DNA from: Candidatus Pelagibacter sp.
GTDB taxonomy: Bacteria > Pseudomonadota > Alphaproteobacteria > Pelagibacterales > Pelagibacteraceae
Length of the DNA stretch: 7,824 nucleotides
Assembly: GCA_017880265.1 (NCBI GenBank)
Contig: JAFJTK010000080.1
Coordinates: 1 to 7,824, forward strand
Direction of reading: 5' to 3'
The notes below the pieces were generated by a model. It searched no databases and was not told the DNA's origin. It saw only the letters and a program-made list of their open reading frames with translations. This document shows positions 1 to 7,232 of this stretch, piece by piece; position 1 is the stretch's first letter; every line of letters begins with the position of its first letter. Position numbers and translations under genes: made by a program.

Positions 1-117
1 AAAAAAGAAGATTTAGATCAGCATAACAGTAGAGGTATCTACATGAGAGATGATCATTGTGATTGGGGTTCTAGTGGTATGAATGATCTTATTAAGTCTT
101 TAGACGATAATAGCTAA
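1..117 (+). CDS. C-terminal end of an unrecognised protein (partial, cut by left edge)
   Basis: An open frame runs from base 1 to a TAA stop at 115-117 and gives the last 38 residues of a protein whose start lies outside the window. The tail is polar and acidic, with a central YMRDDHCDWG stretch and a final SLDDNS. I do not recognise the family. It does not resemble the C-terminus of the short-chain-acyl regulators that often sit beside aceA in alphaproteobacteria, as far as I can recall them. It lies on the same strand as aceA, 56 bases upstream, with no terminator visible between them, so the two could be co-transcribed. The frame is judged coding because it stays open to the window edge, its codon use matches the neighbours, and the gap to aceA is short. 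Confidence 0.55.
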   Translation, partial: KKEDLDQHNSRGIYMRDDHCDWGSSGMNDLIKSLDDNS

Positions 118-158
118 TTCATTTCAACTATTTCATTTTTCTTAAAACAACTAACATT

Positions 159-164
159 AAAGGA
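159..164 (+). promoter_or_regulatory. Ribosome binding site of aceA
   Basis: AAAGGA lies 9 bases before the ATG at 174. It supports that start over any later in-frame ATG, and is one of the few good Shine-Dalgarno sites in the window. Confidence 0.6.
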
Positions 165-173
165 TAAACAATA

Positions 174-1448
174 ATGAGTGCAGAGAATATCTCATACGAC
201 CTAAAAAGATTTACTGGAATTAAACGTGATTATTCAGAGGAAGAAGTGGAAAGATTAAGAGGGTCAATTAAAATTGAATATTCTTTATGTAAAAATCAAT
301 CAAAAAAACTTTGGAATTTATTAAACACTGAGCCTTACGTGAATACACTTGGTTCATTATCAGGTAACCAAGCGGTTCAGCACGCTAAAGCTGGATTAAA
401 AGCAATTTACCTTAGTGGGTGGCAAGTAGCGGCTGATGCAAATACAGCTGGTGAAATGTATCCTGATCAATCTTTATATCCATATGATAGTGCCCCAAAA
501 TTAGTTGAGACAATGAACAATTCTTTAGTAAGAGCTGATCAAATCCAGCATATGGAAATTCAAGATGGTGATATGAAAAAAGAGAATGCTGTAGATTATA
601 TGTTGCCAATTATAGCAGATGGTGAAGCAGGATTTGGTGGTCCATTAAATGTATTTGAATTAACCAAAAAATTTATCAGAGCTGGTGCAGCAGGTGTTCA
701 TTTTGAAGATCAGTTAGCTAGTGAAAAAAAATGTGGTCACATGGGTGGTAAAGTTTTAGTCCCTACTGGAACAATGGTTAAAAACTTAAAATCAGCAAGA
801 CTTGCCGCTGACATTGCTGAGGTTCCGTTAATTATTTTAGCAAGAACAGATGCTAATGCTGCAAAATTAATTACAAATGATTTTGATGAAAATGATAAAC
901 CATTCTTAACTGGTGAACGATCTCCAGAAGGATTCTTTTATGTAAAAGATGGAATTGATCAAGCTATTTCAAGAGGGCTTGCTTATGCACCTTATGCTGA
1001 TTTGATTTGGTGTGAAACAGCAACTCCAAATCTTGCAGAAGCTAAAAAATTTGCAGATGCAATACATGAAAAATTTCCAGGTAAATTATTGGCTTACAAC
1101 TGTTCACCATCTTTTAATTGGAAAAAACATTTAAGTGATGATGAAATAGCATCTTTTCAGCAAGAAATTGCAAAGATGGGCTATAAATTCCAATTCATTA
1201 CATTGGCTGGGTTTCATACTCAAAATATTGCGATTTTTGAACTTGCAGAAAAATATAAAAAAGAAGGAATGGCCGCTTATTCTAGAATTCAACAACAAGA
1301 GTTTTCTAGAGAAAAAGATGGTTACACAAGTGTTAAACATCAAAGAGAAGTTGGTACCTCATATTTTGATGCAGTTTCAAATACTATTAGCAGTGGTAAA
1401 AGTTCAACCACAGCAATGGCAGGTTCAACTGAATCTGAACAATTTTAA
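174..1448 (+). CDS. aceA: Isocitrate lyase
   Basis: This enzyme cleaves isocitrate to glyoxylate and succinate, the first step of the glyoxylate shunt, in the cytoplasm. The 424-residue protein is close to full length for the family (E. coli AceA is about 434). The active-site loop KKCGHMGGK is at residues 185-193, with catalytic Cys187. Other family blocks are [10 protein letters not shown] (81-90), the metal/substrate region ADGEAGFGG (148-156), HFEDQ (176-180), LARTDA (222-227), NCSPSFNW (309-316) and TLAGFH (343-348). The C-terminus GSTESEQF matches the usual GSTEE-QF ending, so the gene is intact. The larger size and the KKCGH loop argue against methylisocitrate lyase (PrpB, about 290 residues). 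Malate synthase, the partner enzyme, is not in this window. The gene has its own terminator downstream, which separates it from the DmdA-like gene. No riboswitch-like motif was seen in the 56 bases before it. Confidence 0.97.
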   Translation: MSAENISYDLKRFTGIKRDYSEEEVERLRGSIKIEYSLCKNQSKKLWNLLNTEPYVNTLGSLSGNQAVQHAKAGLKAIYLSGWQVAADANTAGEMYPDQSLYPYDSAPKLVETMNNSLVRADQIQHMEIQDGDMKKENAVDYMLPIIADGEAGFGGPLNVFELTKKFIRAGAAGVHFEDQLASEKKCGHMGGKVLVPTGTMVKNLKSARLAADIAEVPLIILARTDANAAKLITNDFDENDKPFLTGERSPEGFFYVKDGIDQAISRGLAYAPYADLIWCETATPNLAEAKKFADAIHEKFPGKLLAYNCSPSFNWKKHLSDDEIASFQQEIAKMGYKFQFITLAGFHTQNIAIFELAEKYKKEGMAAYSRIQQQEFSREKDGYTSVKHQREVGTSYFDAVSNTISSGKSSTTAMAGSTESEQF

Positions 1449-1477
1449 ACAAAAATAATTTCCCTCATATTTTTTTT

Positions 1478-1503
1478 AATAGCCCTTAACTGGGCTATTT
1501 TTT
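1478..1503 (+). terminator. Rho-independent terminator after aceA
   Basis: AATAGCCC (1478-1485) and GGGCTATT (1492-1499) form a perfect 8-bp stem around a 6-base loop, and an uninterrupted T run occupies 1498-1503. It starts 30 bases after the aceA stop and reads in the + direction only, because the opposite strand has A rather than T after the stem. It implies that the DmdA-like gene at 1541 is transcribed from its own promoter or by read-through. Confidence 0.85.
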
Positions 1504-1540
1504 ATTTGTAAAGAATGTAGGGGACTGTTAAGCATCAAAA

Positions 1541-2680
1541 ATGACTAATAAAAACTTTGGTTTTGGCACACAGATTAGAAAATCACCTTATTTTGACTCT
1601 ACTGTAAAATGGGGAGCAACTGGCTTTTCTGTATATAATCATATGTATATTCCAAGAGATTTTGGCAGTCCTGAGCAAAATTTTTGGAACTTAATTGAAA
1701 AATCTATTCTTTGCGATGTAGCTGTTGAAAGGCAAGTTGAAATCACTGGACCAGACGCATTCAAATTTACACAACTATTAACTCCAAGAGATCTATCAAA
1801 ACTTGCTGTTGGTCAATGCAAGTATGTTTTAATTACCAATAATGAAGGTGGAATTTTAAATGACCCAGTTTTATTAAGACTTGCCGAAAATCATTTTTGG
1901 TTATCGTTAGCAGATAGCGATATTTTATTATGGGCACAAGGGGTTGCTGTTAATTCAGGCTTAAATGTTCAAATTAAAGAACCCGATGTTTCTCCATTAC
2001 AACTTCAAGGACCTACATCAGGTGAAATAATGATCAAACTTTTTGGAGAGGATATTAAAGATTTAAAATATTATTGGTTAAGAGAATATAATTTAGATGG
2101 AATACCTTTAATTGTATCAAGAACTGGTTGGTCCAGTGAACTTGGTTATGAAATATATTTAAGAGATGGAACTAAGGGAAATGAATTATACGAAAAAATT
2201 ATGGAAGCTGGGAAAGAACATGGTTTACAACCTGGTCATACATCTTCAATTAGAAGAATAGAAGGTGGAATGCTTTCGTATCATGCAGACGCAGATATTA
2301 ATACTAACCCATTTGAACTAGGCTTTGATAGACTAGTAAATTTAGATAGTGATATTAACTTTATTGGTAAAGAAGCCTTAAAAAAAATAAAACACAATGG
2401 AATAACAAGAAAACAGGTTGGTATCGAAATTGATTGTAAACCTTTAAGTGGACCAAATACGACTTTTTGGGAACTTAAAAAAAATAATGTAAATATTGGT
2501 AAAGTTACATCTGCAGTTTATTCGCCAAGACTTAAAAAAAATATTGCTTTAGCGATGGTTTCAGTTGAACAATCTGAAATAGGTAATGAATTTCAAGTAA
2601 CGACTAATGAAGGTTTGTTTAACTGTATTGTTGTTGAAAAACCTTTTTATGATCCAAAAAAGAAAATAGCTAGTAGCTAA
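1541..2680 (+). CDS. DmdA-like GcvT-family tetrahydrofolate-dependent demethylase/aminomethyltransferase
   Basis: A 379-residue protein of the GcvT/DmdA fold, predicted to move a methyl or methylene group from a small substrate to tetrahydrofolate in the cytoplasm. Several stretches look closer to dimethylsulfoniopropionate demethylase (DmdA, about 369 residues in Pelagibacter, from memory) than to glycine-cleavage T protein: VYNHM (31-35), ERQVEITG (63-70), LTPRDLSK (80-87), ILNDPV (105-110), LADSDILLW (123-131), EPDVSPLQLQGP (147-158) and LLSY/NPFE-like blocks at 245-259. The LNDP form, where T proteins usually have DD, is also DmdA-like. Glu204 in GYEIYL corresponds to the folate-contacting Glu of the family. 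The C-terminal barrel covers roughly residues 290-370. SAR11 genomes carry several paralogs of this family, so DMSP as substrate is only a possibility; betaine-derived or other methylated compounds are alternatives. The ATG at 1541 is preceded by an in-frame stop at 1529-1531, so the start is well bounded; a weak TAGGGGA lies at 1518-1524. The last 4 bases overlap the end of the convergent permease gene. Confidence 0.85.
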   Translation: MTNKNFGFGTQIRKSPYFDSTVKWGATGFSVYNHMYIPRDFGSPEQNFWNLIEKSILCDVAVERQVEITGPDAFKFTQLLTPRDLSKLAVGQCKYVLITNNEGGILNDPVLLRLAENHFWLSLADSDILLWAQGVAVNSGLNVQIKEPDVSPLQLQGPTSGEIMIKLFGEDIKDLKYYWLREYNLDGIPLIVSRTGWSSELGYEIYLRDGTKGNELYEKIMEAGKEHGLQPGHTSSIRRIEGGMLSYHADADINTNPFELGFDRLVNLDSDINFIGKEALKKIKHNGITRKQVGIEIDCKPLSGPNTTFWELKKNNVNIGKVTSAVYSPRLKKNIALAMVSVEQSEIGNEFQVTTNEGLFNCIVVEKPFYDPKKKIASS

Positions 2681-3444
2681 GACTTAATATTATAACCTTT
2701 TTTCAATAGTACACTCACTGTTCCAATACAAATAAATAAGAAAATTACCATTGAGCTAATACTTATCCAGATATTAAAATCAGAAACTCCATAAAAAGCA
2801 AATCTTAGTCCATTAATTAAATAAACTACGGGGTTAAAATAAGTGATGGTTTGCCAAAATGGTGGCAACATATCTAGTGAATATAAACTTCCTCCCAAAA
2901 ATACCATTGGAGTAATAATTAGAGTTGGAATAATAGACATTTGCTCAAAATTTGAACTCATTAATCCAATTAAGAATCCAAATAATGCAAAAGTGAATGC
3001 AACAAGCATAAGTAAAAAAACTACCAAAAGTGGGTATTTAACGTCTACTTCAACAAAGAAATTAGCTGTAATGAAAATTACTACTCCAACAATTAATGTT
3101 TTAGTGGCTCCTGCCCCAACAAAAGCTAACACTATTTCTAAAGTTGAAATTGGTGCTGCTAAGATTTCATAAATCGTTCCATTAAATTTAGGAAAAAATA
3201 TTCCAAACGAAGTATTTGTGATTGATTGAGTTAATAATGTTAGCATTAAAAGACCTGGCACAATATAGGAACCATAACTAATGCCATCTATTTTTTCTAC
3301 ATATCCACCAATGACTGAGCCAAATACAATAAAATAAAGAGAGGTAGATAAAACTGGTGAAAGCAATGATTGCATCAATGTTCTTTTAAATCTATCCATT
3401 TCATGAAGGTAGATTGCTTTAAAGGCTGAATAATTAAATCTCAT
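2677..3444 (-). CDS. ABC-2 type exporter permease, YadH-like
   Basis: A 255-residue inner-membrane protein forming the transmembrane half of an ABC exporter with the ATPase encoded directly upstream. Six membrane segments can be read at about residues 26-46, 59-78, 105-128, 137-162, 172-192 and 228-246. The ABC-2 signature region [17 protein letters not shown] lies at 203-219 and is preceded by [11 protein letters not shown] (187-197), both very close to E. coli YadH (256 residues). The start ATG (3442-3444) lies inside the end of the ATPase gene (11-base overlap) and has a strong AAAGGAG site, which supports coupled translation. The substrate of YadGH-type exporters is not established, and nothing here identifies it. 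The stop codon overlaps the stop of the convergent DmdA-like gene, and no terminator separates them. Confidence 0.93.
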   Translation of the reverse strand: MRFNYSAFKAIYLHEMDRFKRTLMQSLLSPVLSTSLYFIVFGSVIGGYVEKIDGISYGSYIVPGLLMLTLLTQSITNTSFGIFFPKFNGTIYEILAAPISTLEIVLAFVGAGATKTLIVGVVIFITANFFVEVDVKYPLLVVFLLMLVAFTFALFGFLIGLMSSNFEQMSIIPTLIITPMVFLGGSLYSLDMLPPFWQTITYFNPVVYLINGLRFAFYGVSDFNIWISISSMVIFLFICIGTVSVLLKKGYNIKS

Positions 3445-4369
3445 TATTCTCCTTTACTAAACTAACAAATATTTTCTCTAAAGTACTTTGTTCAGTTTTT
3501 AAATCTTTTAATTTTAATCCTGCATCTTTTATATCTTGTAATAAATTTGTAATACCAGTTTGTTCTGCTTGAACATTGTAGGTGTAATCAATCGACATTT
3601 TATTTTTACCTAAAACTAATTTATATTTATCTAAACTATCTGGGATTTTAGAAATTTCTTCTTGAAGATCTACAGTTAGTTTTTTATGTCCCATTTTCTT
3701 TAATAATTCTTTTGTGTCTTCAACAACAATTATTTCACCTTGGTTGATAACACCTACTCTATCAGCGATAGCTTCTGCTTCTTCAATATAATGAGTGGTT
3801 AAGATAATAGTAACTCCTGTTGCTCTTAATTCTTCAACAATTTTCCACATATCTTGTCTTAACTCAACATCTACTCCAGCGGTAGGCTCGTCTAAAAATA
3901 AAATTGAGGGCTCATGAGATAAAGCTTTAGCAATTAAAACTCTTCGTTTCATTCCGCCTGATAATTGTCTTAATCTTTGATCTTTTTTATCCCATAGACT
4001 TAGTTGTTTTAAAATTTTTTCTATATGCTGTGGGTCTGGGTTTTTTCCATACAGACCTCTTGAATAAGATACATTGTTAAATACTGTTTCAAATTGTTCT
4101 AAGGTTAATTCTTGAGGAACTAAACCAATTCTTGATCTTGTTTCTCTATAGTCATCAATAATATCAAAGTCATCAACTGTAACTTTTCCAGAAGATGGTT
4201 TTACAATGCCACAGATTATACTAATTAAAGTAGTTTTGCCGGCACCATTCGGTCCAAGCATTGCAAAAATTTCACCTTTTTTGATATTTAGATTAACGCT
4301 TTTAAGCGCATTAAATCCATTTTTATAAACTTTAGATAAATTATTAATGCTTATTTGGTTTTCAGACAT
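3434..4369 (-). CDS. ABC exporter ATP-binding protein, YadG-like
   Basis: A 311-residue cytoplasmic ATPase that powers the YadH-like permease. All nucleotide-binding motifs are intact: Walker A GPNGAGKT (39-46), Q-loop Gln86 in LVPQE, signature LSGGM (136-140), Walker B ILFLDE (156-161), D-loop AGVD (164-167) and switch His193 in TTHYIEEAE. Residues after about 215 form the C-terminal extension typical of ABC-2 exporter ATPases. Length matches E. coli YadG (about 308). I chose ATG at 4367-4369; the frame can be extended 10 codons to a TTG at 4397-4399, but the added residues precede the normal family start and the ATG gives the standard [15 protein letters not shown] beginning. Neither start has a clear Shine-Dalgarno site. 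The gene is first in a two-gene operon and diverges from the YghX-like gene across 85 bases that carry a 14-bp palindrome. Confidence 0.95.
   Translation of the reverse strand: MSENQISINNLSKVYKNGFNALKSVNLNIKKGEIFAMLGPNGAGKTTLISIICGIVKPSSGKVTVDDFDIIDDYRETRSRIGLVPQELTLEQFETVFNNVSYSRGLYGKNPDPQHIEKILKQLSLWDKKDQRLRQLSGGMKRRVLIAKALSHEPSILFLDEPTAGVDVELRQDMWKIVEELRATGVTIILTTHYIEEAEAIADRVGVINQGEIIVVEDTKELLKKMGHKKLTVDLQEEISKIPDSLDKYKLVLGKNKMSIDYTYNVQAEQTGITNLLQDIKDAGLKLKDLKTEQSTLEKIFVSLVKENNEI
3449..3455 (-). promoter_or_regulatory. Strong ribosome binding site of the permease, inside the ATPase gene
   Basis: AAAGGAG on the - strand lies 4 bases before the permease ATG and within the last codons of the ATPase gene. 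Its strength contrasts with the near absence of Shine-Dalgarno sites at neighbouring genes and suggests translation re-initiation to balance the two exporter subunits. Confidence 0.75.
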
Positions 4370-4400
4370 TGTAGATGGTAAACATATAAGCTTTATCAAG

Positions 4401-4414
4401 CATATTGCAATATG
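4401..4414. repeat. Perfect 14-bp palindrome in a divergent intergenic region, possible operator
   Basis: CATATTGCAATATG reads identically on both strands. It lies 31 bases upstream of the ATPase ATG and 40 bases upstream of the YghX-like ATG, where a dimeric regulator could act on both divergent promoters. No regulator gene is adjacent and no clear -35/-10 pair was found beside it, so the operator role is inference. Confidence 0.4.
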
Positions 4415-4454
4415 ATCATTTGCTTTATGCAGAGGCTGTATTAAAATGTAAACT

Positions 4455-5345
4455 ATGAAAAATAGATTAACAGCTAAAGATTTTGATCAAAGAATTTTAG
4501 AACTTTATGATCATTATGCGCATGGAAAAATTACTAAAAGAGAGTTTTTAAAAAATATTGGAAAATATACAGCAGCTGGAGTAACAGCTTTATCAATATT
4601 TAACAGTTTGGCTCCAAATTATGCATTAGCAGAACAAGTAAATTTTAATGATCCTGATATCAAAGCAAATTACATAACTTATAAAAGTGAAAACGGTAAT
4701 GGAGATATAAATGGATATTATGTTAAACCATCTAAAGTTACTGAAAAAACTGCAGCGGTTTTAGTAGTTCATGAAAATAGAGGATTAAATCCTTATATCA
4801 AAGATGTTGCTCGACGAGTTGCAAAAGCAGGTTTTATTGCATTAGCCCCTGATGGTTTGAGTAGCCTTGGTGGATATCCTGGCAATGATGCAGACGGTAA
4901 AACGATGCAAAGGAAAATTGATCGTACAAAACTTTTAAATGATTTTTTTAATGGATTTGAGTTTTTATATAACCATCAAGATACAACTAAAAAAATTGGA
5001 GCTGTAGGTTTTTGTTATGGTGGTGGGGTGTGTAATGCATTAGCAGTTGCTTATCCTGAGATGTCTGCTTCTGTGCCTTTTTATGGAAGCCAAGCTAAAG
5101 CAGAAGATGTTCCAAGAATTCAATCACCTCTTCTTCTTCATTACGCTGAATTAGATGATCGAATTAACAAAGGTTGGCCCGAATATGAAGCAGCGTTAAA
5201 AGCAAATAGTAAAAATTATACTGCACATATCTATAAAGATTGTAATCATGGCTTTCACAACGATTCAACACCAAGATATGATGAAAAAAATGCAAACTTA
5301 GCTTGGGACAGAACTATTAGTTTTTTTAAAGATAATTTGGTATAA
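4455..5345 (+). CDS. Dienelactone hydrolase family protein, YghX-like, with N-terminal export signal
   Basis: A 296-residue alpha/beta hydrolase. The expected catalytic triad is present: nucleophile Cys187 in GFCYGGG, Asp234 in AELDDRIN, and His265 in NHGFHND; Glu107 in HENRG matches the Glu that positions the Cys in dienelactone hydrolases. Nearly every block matches E. coli YghX (LTAKDF near residue 5, [36 protein letters not shown]). Residues about 25-60 hold [11 protein letters not shown], a hydrophobic stretch and ALA-E, which looks like a Tat or Sec export signal with KR in place of twin arginine, so the enzyme may act in the periplasm. The natural substrate of this subgroup is not known to me; an ester or lactone is expected. 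ATG at 4455 has no Shine-Dalgarno site, but a TAA lies just upstream in frame (4449-4451). A thioredoxin-like gene follows after 6 bases, probably in the same transcript. Confidence 0.93.
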   Translation: MKNRLTAKDFDQRILELYDHYAHGKITKREFLKNIGKYTAAGVTALSIFNSLAPNYALAEQVNFNDPDIKANYITYKSENGNGDINGYYVKPSKVTEKTAAVLVVHENRGLNPYIKDVARRVAKAGFIALAPDGLSSLGGYPGNDADGKTMQRKIDRTKLLNDFFNGFEFLYNHQDTTKKIGAVGFCYGGGVCNALAVAYPEMSASVPFYGSQAKAEDVPRIQSPLLLHYAELDDRINKGWPEYEAALKANSKNYTAHIYKDCNHGFHNDSTPRYDEKNANLAWDRTISFFKDNLV

Positions 5346-5351
5346 TTAATC

Positions 5352-5720
5352 ATGAAAAAAATATTAGCTATAATCACAATCCTTTTTGCATCAATCTCAT
5401 TATCTTCTGCAAAAGAAACAACGTTTAAAAAAGAATTATTCGATAAAGCTTTATCTGATGGAAAAGTTGTAGTTGTTAGTTCGTGGATTAAATATTGTAC
5501 GTCTTGCGCAAGTCAAATGAAAGTTCTTGATAAAGCAAAAAATGATTTTGATAATATTGAATATTTTAAATTTGATGTAACAAATAAAGAAATTGCTGAA
5601 TTTTTTAACATTCAATATCAAACAACGCTCTTAATATTTAAAGATAATAAAGAAGTTTATCGAAGTATTGGTGAAACTACCAAAGAACTTATTTATGATG
5701 CTTTAAAATCTTCAATTTAA
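5352..5720 (+). CDS. Small secreted thioredoxin-fold protein with CTSC motif
   Basis: A 122-residue protein. Residues 1-20 are a Sec signal peptide: Lys2-Lys3, a hydrophobic core, then LSSA with cleavage likely after Ala20. The remaining roughly 100 residues follow the thioredoxin pattern: a beta strand VVVVSSW (39-45), a CxxC redox site Cys49-Thr-Ser-Cys52, KFDVTN (73-78) and the TLLIF strand (92-96). Where thioredoxins have the cis-proline before this strand (IPTLL), this protein has QTTLL, so Thr91 replaces the proline. The family fits periplasmic thiol-disulfide proteins, including the reductase-like domain seen at the C-terminus of DsbD, but I do not recognise a named member. It starts 6 bases after the YghX-like gene, which suggests a common transcript and perhaps a common periplasmic compartment. 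It ends one base before the convergent symporter gene. Confidence 0.85.
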   Translation: MKKILAIITILFASISLSSAKETTFKKELFDKALSDGKVVVVSSWIKYCTSCASQMKVLDKAKNDFDNIEYFKFDVTNKEIAEFFNIQYQTTLLIFKDNKEVYRSIGETTKELIYDALKSSI

Positions 5721-5721
5721 A

Positions 5722-7164
5722 TCAATTTTTTTTTAATCTCAAAATTATTGCAGGAAGAAAAGTTGCTACAACAAAAGATAAAAATAATAAAGATTGAGTT
5801 ATAAAAGGTGAAAATACCTCTTTAGACATCAAGCCCCCAACTAATAAACTTTTTGAAAAATCTGGAAATGGAAATAAAAGAAAACCACCAACTAATCCAA
5901 TAATAATCGCAACATAAGCAGTTCTTTCGTTAACATCTTTATTATAAAAACTATAAAAAACTGTGTAAACAAAAGCACAACAAAATAAGTCAGCCAATAA
6001 GAATAAATACAAAATATCAAAACCTTTTGATGCGATAAAGAATGAAACTAAGGATATTATAATAATGAAATATTTTGAAAGTTTTAAATAATCAGTTTTC
6101 TTACTTAGATTAAACGTAGCTTTTCCATCGACAACAAAAAGACTTGAAATTGCATTAACCAGAGTGTCCACCGTTGATATGGTTAGCGCTAGTCCAAGTG
6201 TAATTATTAGCAGTGATAAGGTTTGTGTTTGTTCTTTTAATAATAAAGTAAAAAAACCTAAGTCAGCTCTTTGACTAGGATCAATAGAAAAAGATACCAT
6301 TCCAGTAAATCCCATAAAAAAGACTATTGGAATAATTATAAAAAAAGAAATTATTAAACTTTGTTTAAGAGTTTTATAATTTTTTGCAGCATAAACTCTT
6401 TGCCAATTTCCTTGATGAAATAAATTAGTAGCTGCTACTGCAATAAAAAAAGTTAATCCCGCTGTATAACTTGGAATATAAGAACTACTTAATAATTGTG
6501 GATTTTTCTGTTTAATATATTCAAATGAAAAAGCATCTCCCGTGTAAGATATAATATAAGAGATTGAAATTAGTAAAAGAATACCAATAACGATCATTTG
6601 AATATTATCTGTGAAAATAGATGCTCTTAATCCTCCATACAACGTATAAGTAAGTGTTGCTAACAAAACTATTAATGCAGTTACCCATAATTCTGTACCA
6701 GATATATAATTTATCAATACCGCAACTGCAGTCACTTCAGCACATAAAAATATGAACATATAAAATATGGTCATGAATAAAATTAGTTTAAATAAACTCT
6801 TTCCAAATTTTTTTCTCATAAATTCGATCAATGATGATCCTTTTGGAAATTCTGTTCTAATTTTTTTTCCTAAATAAATTAAAAAAATCATTGGAAAAGC
6901 TGTACCTAGTGCATATCCAATCACAGCACCTATTCCACCCCATGTAGCAGCAGCTGCAGGGCCAAACAAAACCCATGCTCCCAACGCAGACGCAACTAGA
7001 CTTGTTGTTAATGAAAACAATCCTATGTTTCTATTAGCTGTAAGATAATTGTTTATACCTTTAAATTTATTTGAATGATAAAGGCCTAACACTGTAAATA
7101 TTAAGCTTATAACGATTACTAATGATAACGATGTTGATTGACTTATTAAGTATGTTTTATCCAT
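5722..7164 (-). CDS. thiV: Sodium/solute symporter under TPP-riboswitch control, probable thiamin-precursor (HMP) transporter ThiV
   Basis: A 480-residue inner-membrane protein of the sodium:solute symporter (SSS) family, with about 13-14 hydrophobic segments from residue 10 to 475. Family motifs are present: GGLRASIFTDNIQ (177-189), GNWQRVYAAKN (252-262) and the STVDTL stretch at 330-335, where the sodium site lies in related LeuT-fold carriers. SSS members carry many solutes, and sequence alone does not give the substrate. The upstream TPP riboswitch points to thiamin or a precursor. In Pelagibacter a TPP-riboswitch-linked SSS gene, thiV, is the proposed importer of the pyrimidine precursor HMP, which fits this gene. 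The ATG at 7162-7164 has a GGGAG site 4 bases upstream, at the 3' end of the riboswitch. The stop lies one base from the end of the convergent thioredoxin-like gene. Membership in the SSS family is certain; the HMP assignment is inferred from the regulatory element. Confidence 0.9.
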   Translation of the reverse strand: MDKTYLISQSTSLSLVIVISLIFTVLGLYHSNKFKGINNYLTANRNIGLFSLTTSLVASALGAWVLFGPAAAATWGGIGAVIGYALGTAFPMIFLIYLGKKIRTEFPKGSSLIEFMRKKFGKSLFKLILFMTIFYMFIFLCAEVTAVAVLINYISGTELWVTALIVLLATLTYTLYGGLRASIFTDNIQMIVIGILLLISISYIISYTGDAFSFEYIKQKNPQLLSSSYIPSYTAGLTFFIAVAATNLFHQGNWQRVYAAKNYKTLKQSLIISFFIIIPIVFFMGFTGMVSFSIDPSQRADLGFFTLLLKEQTQTLSLLIITLGLALTISTVDTLVNAISSLFVVDGKATFNLSKKTDYLKLSKYFIIIISLVSFFIASKGFDILYLFLLADLFCCAFVYTVFYSFYNKDVNERTAYVAIIIGLVGGFLLFPFPDFSKSLLVGGLMSKEVFSPFITQSLLFLSFVVATFLPAIILRLKKN

Positions 7165-7167
7165 TGT

Positions 7168-7230
7168 TCTCCCTTTCTGAATTACCGGACAGGTTCTTAG
7201 GGTTTAATCTCAGTCTGTTAAGACACCCCT
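7168..7230 (-). ncRNA. TPP (THI-box) riboswitch in the leader of the symporter gene
   Basis: Read on the - strand, the conserved THI-box blocks occur in order: GGGGTG (7224-7229), CTGAGA (7208-7213), ACCC (7200-7203), GAACCTG (7190-7196), GGTAAT (7181-7186) and AGGGAG (7169-7174). GGGT can pair with ACCC as P2. GTCT and AGAC around a four-base TAAC form a minimal P3. CCT (7191-7193) can pair with AGG (7172-7174) as part of P4. The AGGGAG block is also the Shine-Dalgarno site of the symporter, so TPP binding should hide the ribosome site and shut off translation. No terminator lies between aptamer and start codon, and a long P1 helix is not visible. Recognition is by motif; no covariance model was run. 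Confidence 0.92.
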
Positions 7231-7232
7231 TT

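Noticed and set aside
118..173. Possible riboswitch or glycine-type regulatory RNA before aceA
   Set aside because: Only 56 A/T-rich bases are available and no stem or conserved aptamer block is visible.
412..609. Short antisense frame inside aceA, with a similar one at 1131-1343
   Set aside because: Both are short, lie opposite conserved aceA coding sequence and have no ribosome site or domain.
1168..1458. 96-codon + strand frame overlapping aceA in another frame
   Set aside because: It lies within intact aceA, has no family features, and the real reading frame has clear conserved motifs throughout.
1467..1485. Bidirectional terminator behind aceA
   Set aside because: On the - strand the stem is followed by A residues, not a T run, so it can act only in the + direction.
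1541..2680. Assignment as glycine-cleavage T protein (gcvT)
   Set aside because: The DD motif typical of T proteins is replaced by ND followed by Pro, several blocks are DmdA-like, and no gcvH or gcvP gene is nearby.
2843..3172. 109-codon open frame on the + strand antisense to the permease
   Set aside because: It is rich in K, T and I with no recognisable domain, and is the complement of a well-supported membrane protein gene.
4370..4399. A 10-codon upstream extension of the ATPase gene starting at TTG
   Set aside because: The added residues are not family-like, TTG is a poor start with no Shine-Dalgarno site, and the ATG at 4369 gives the standard length and N-terminus.
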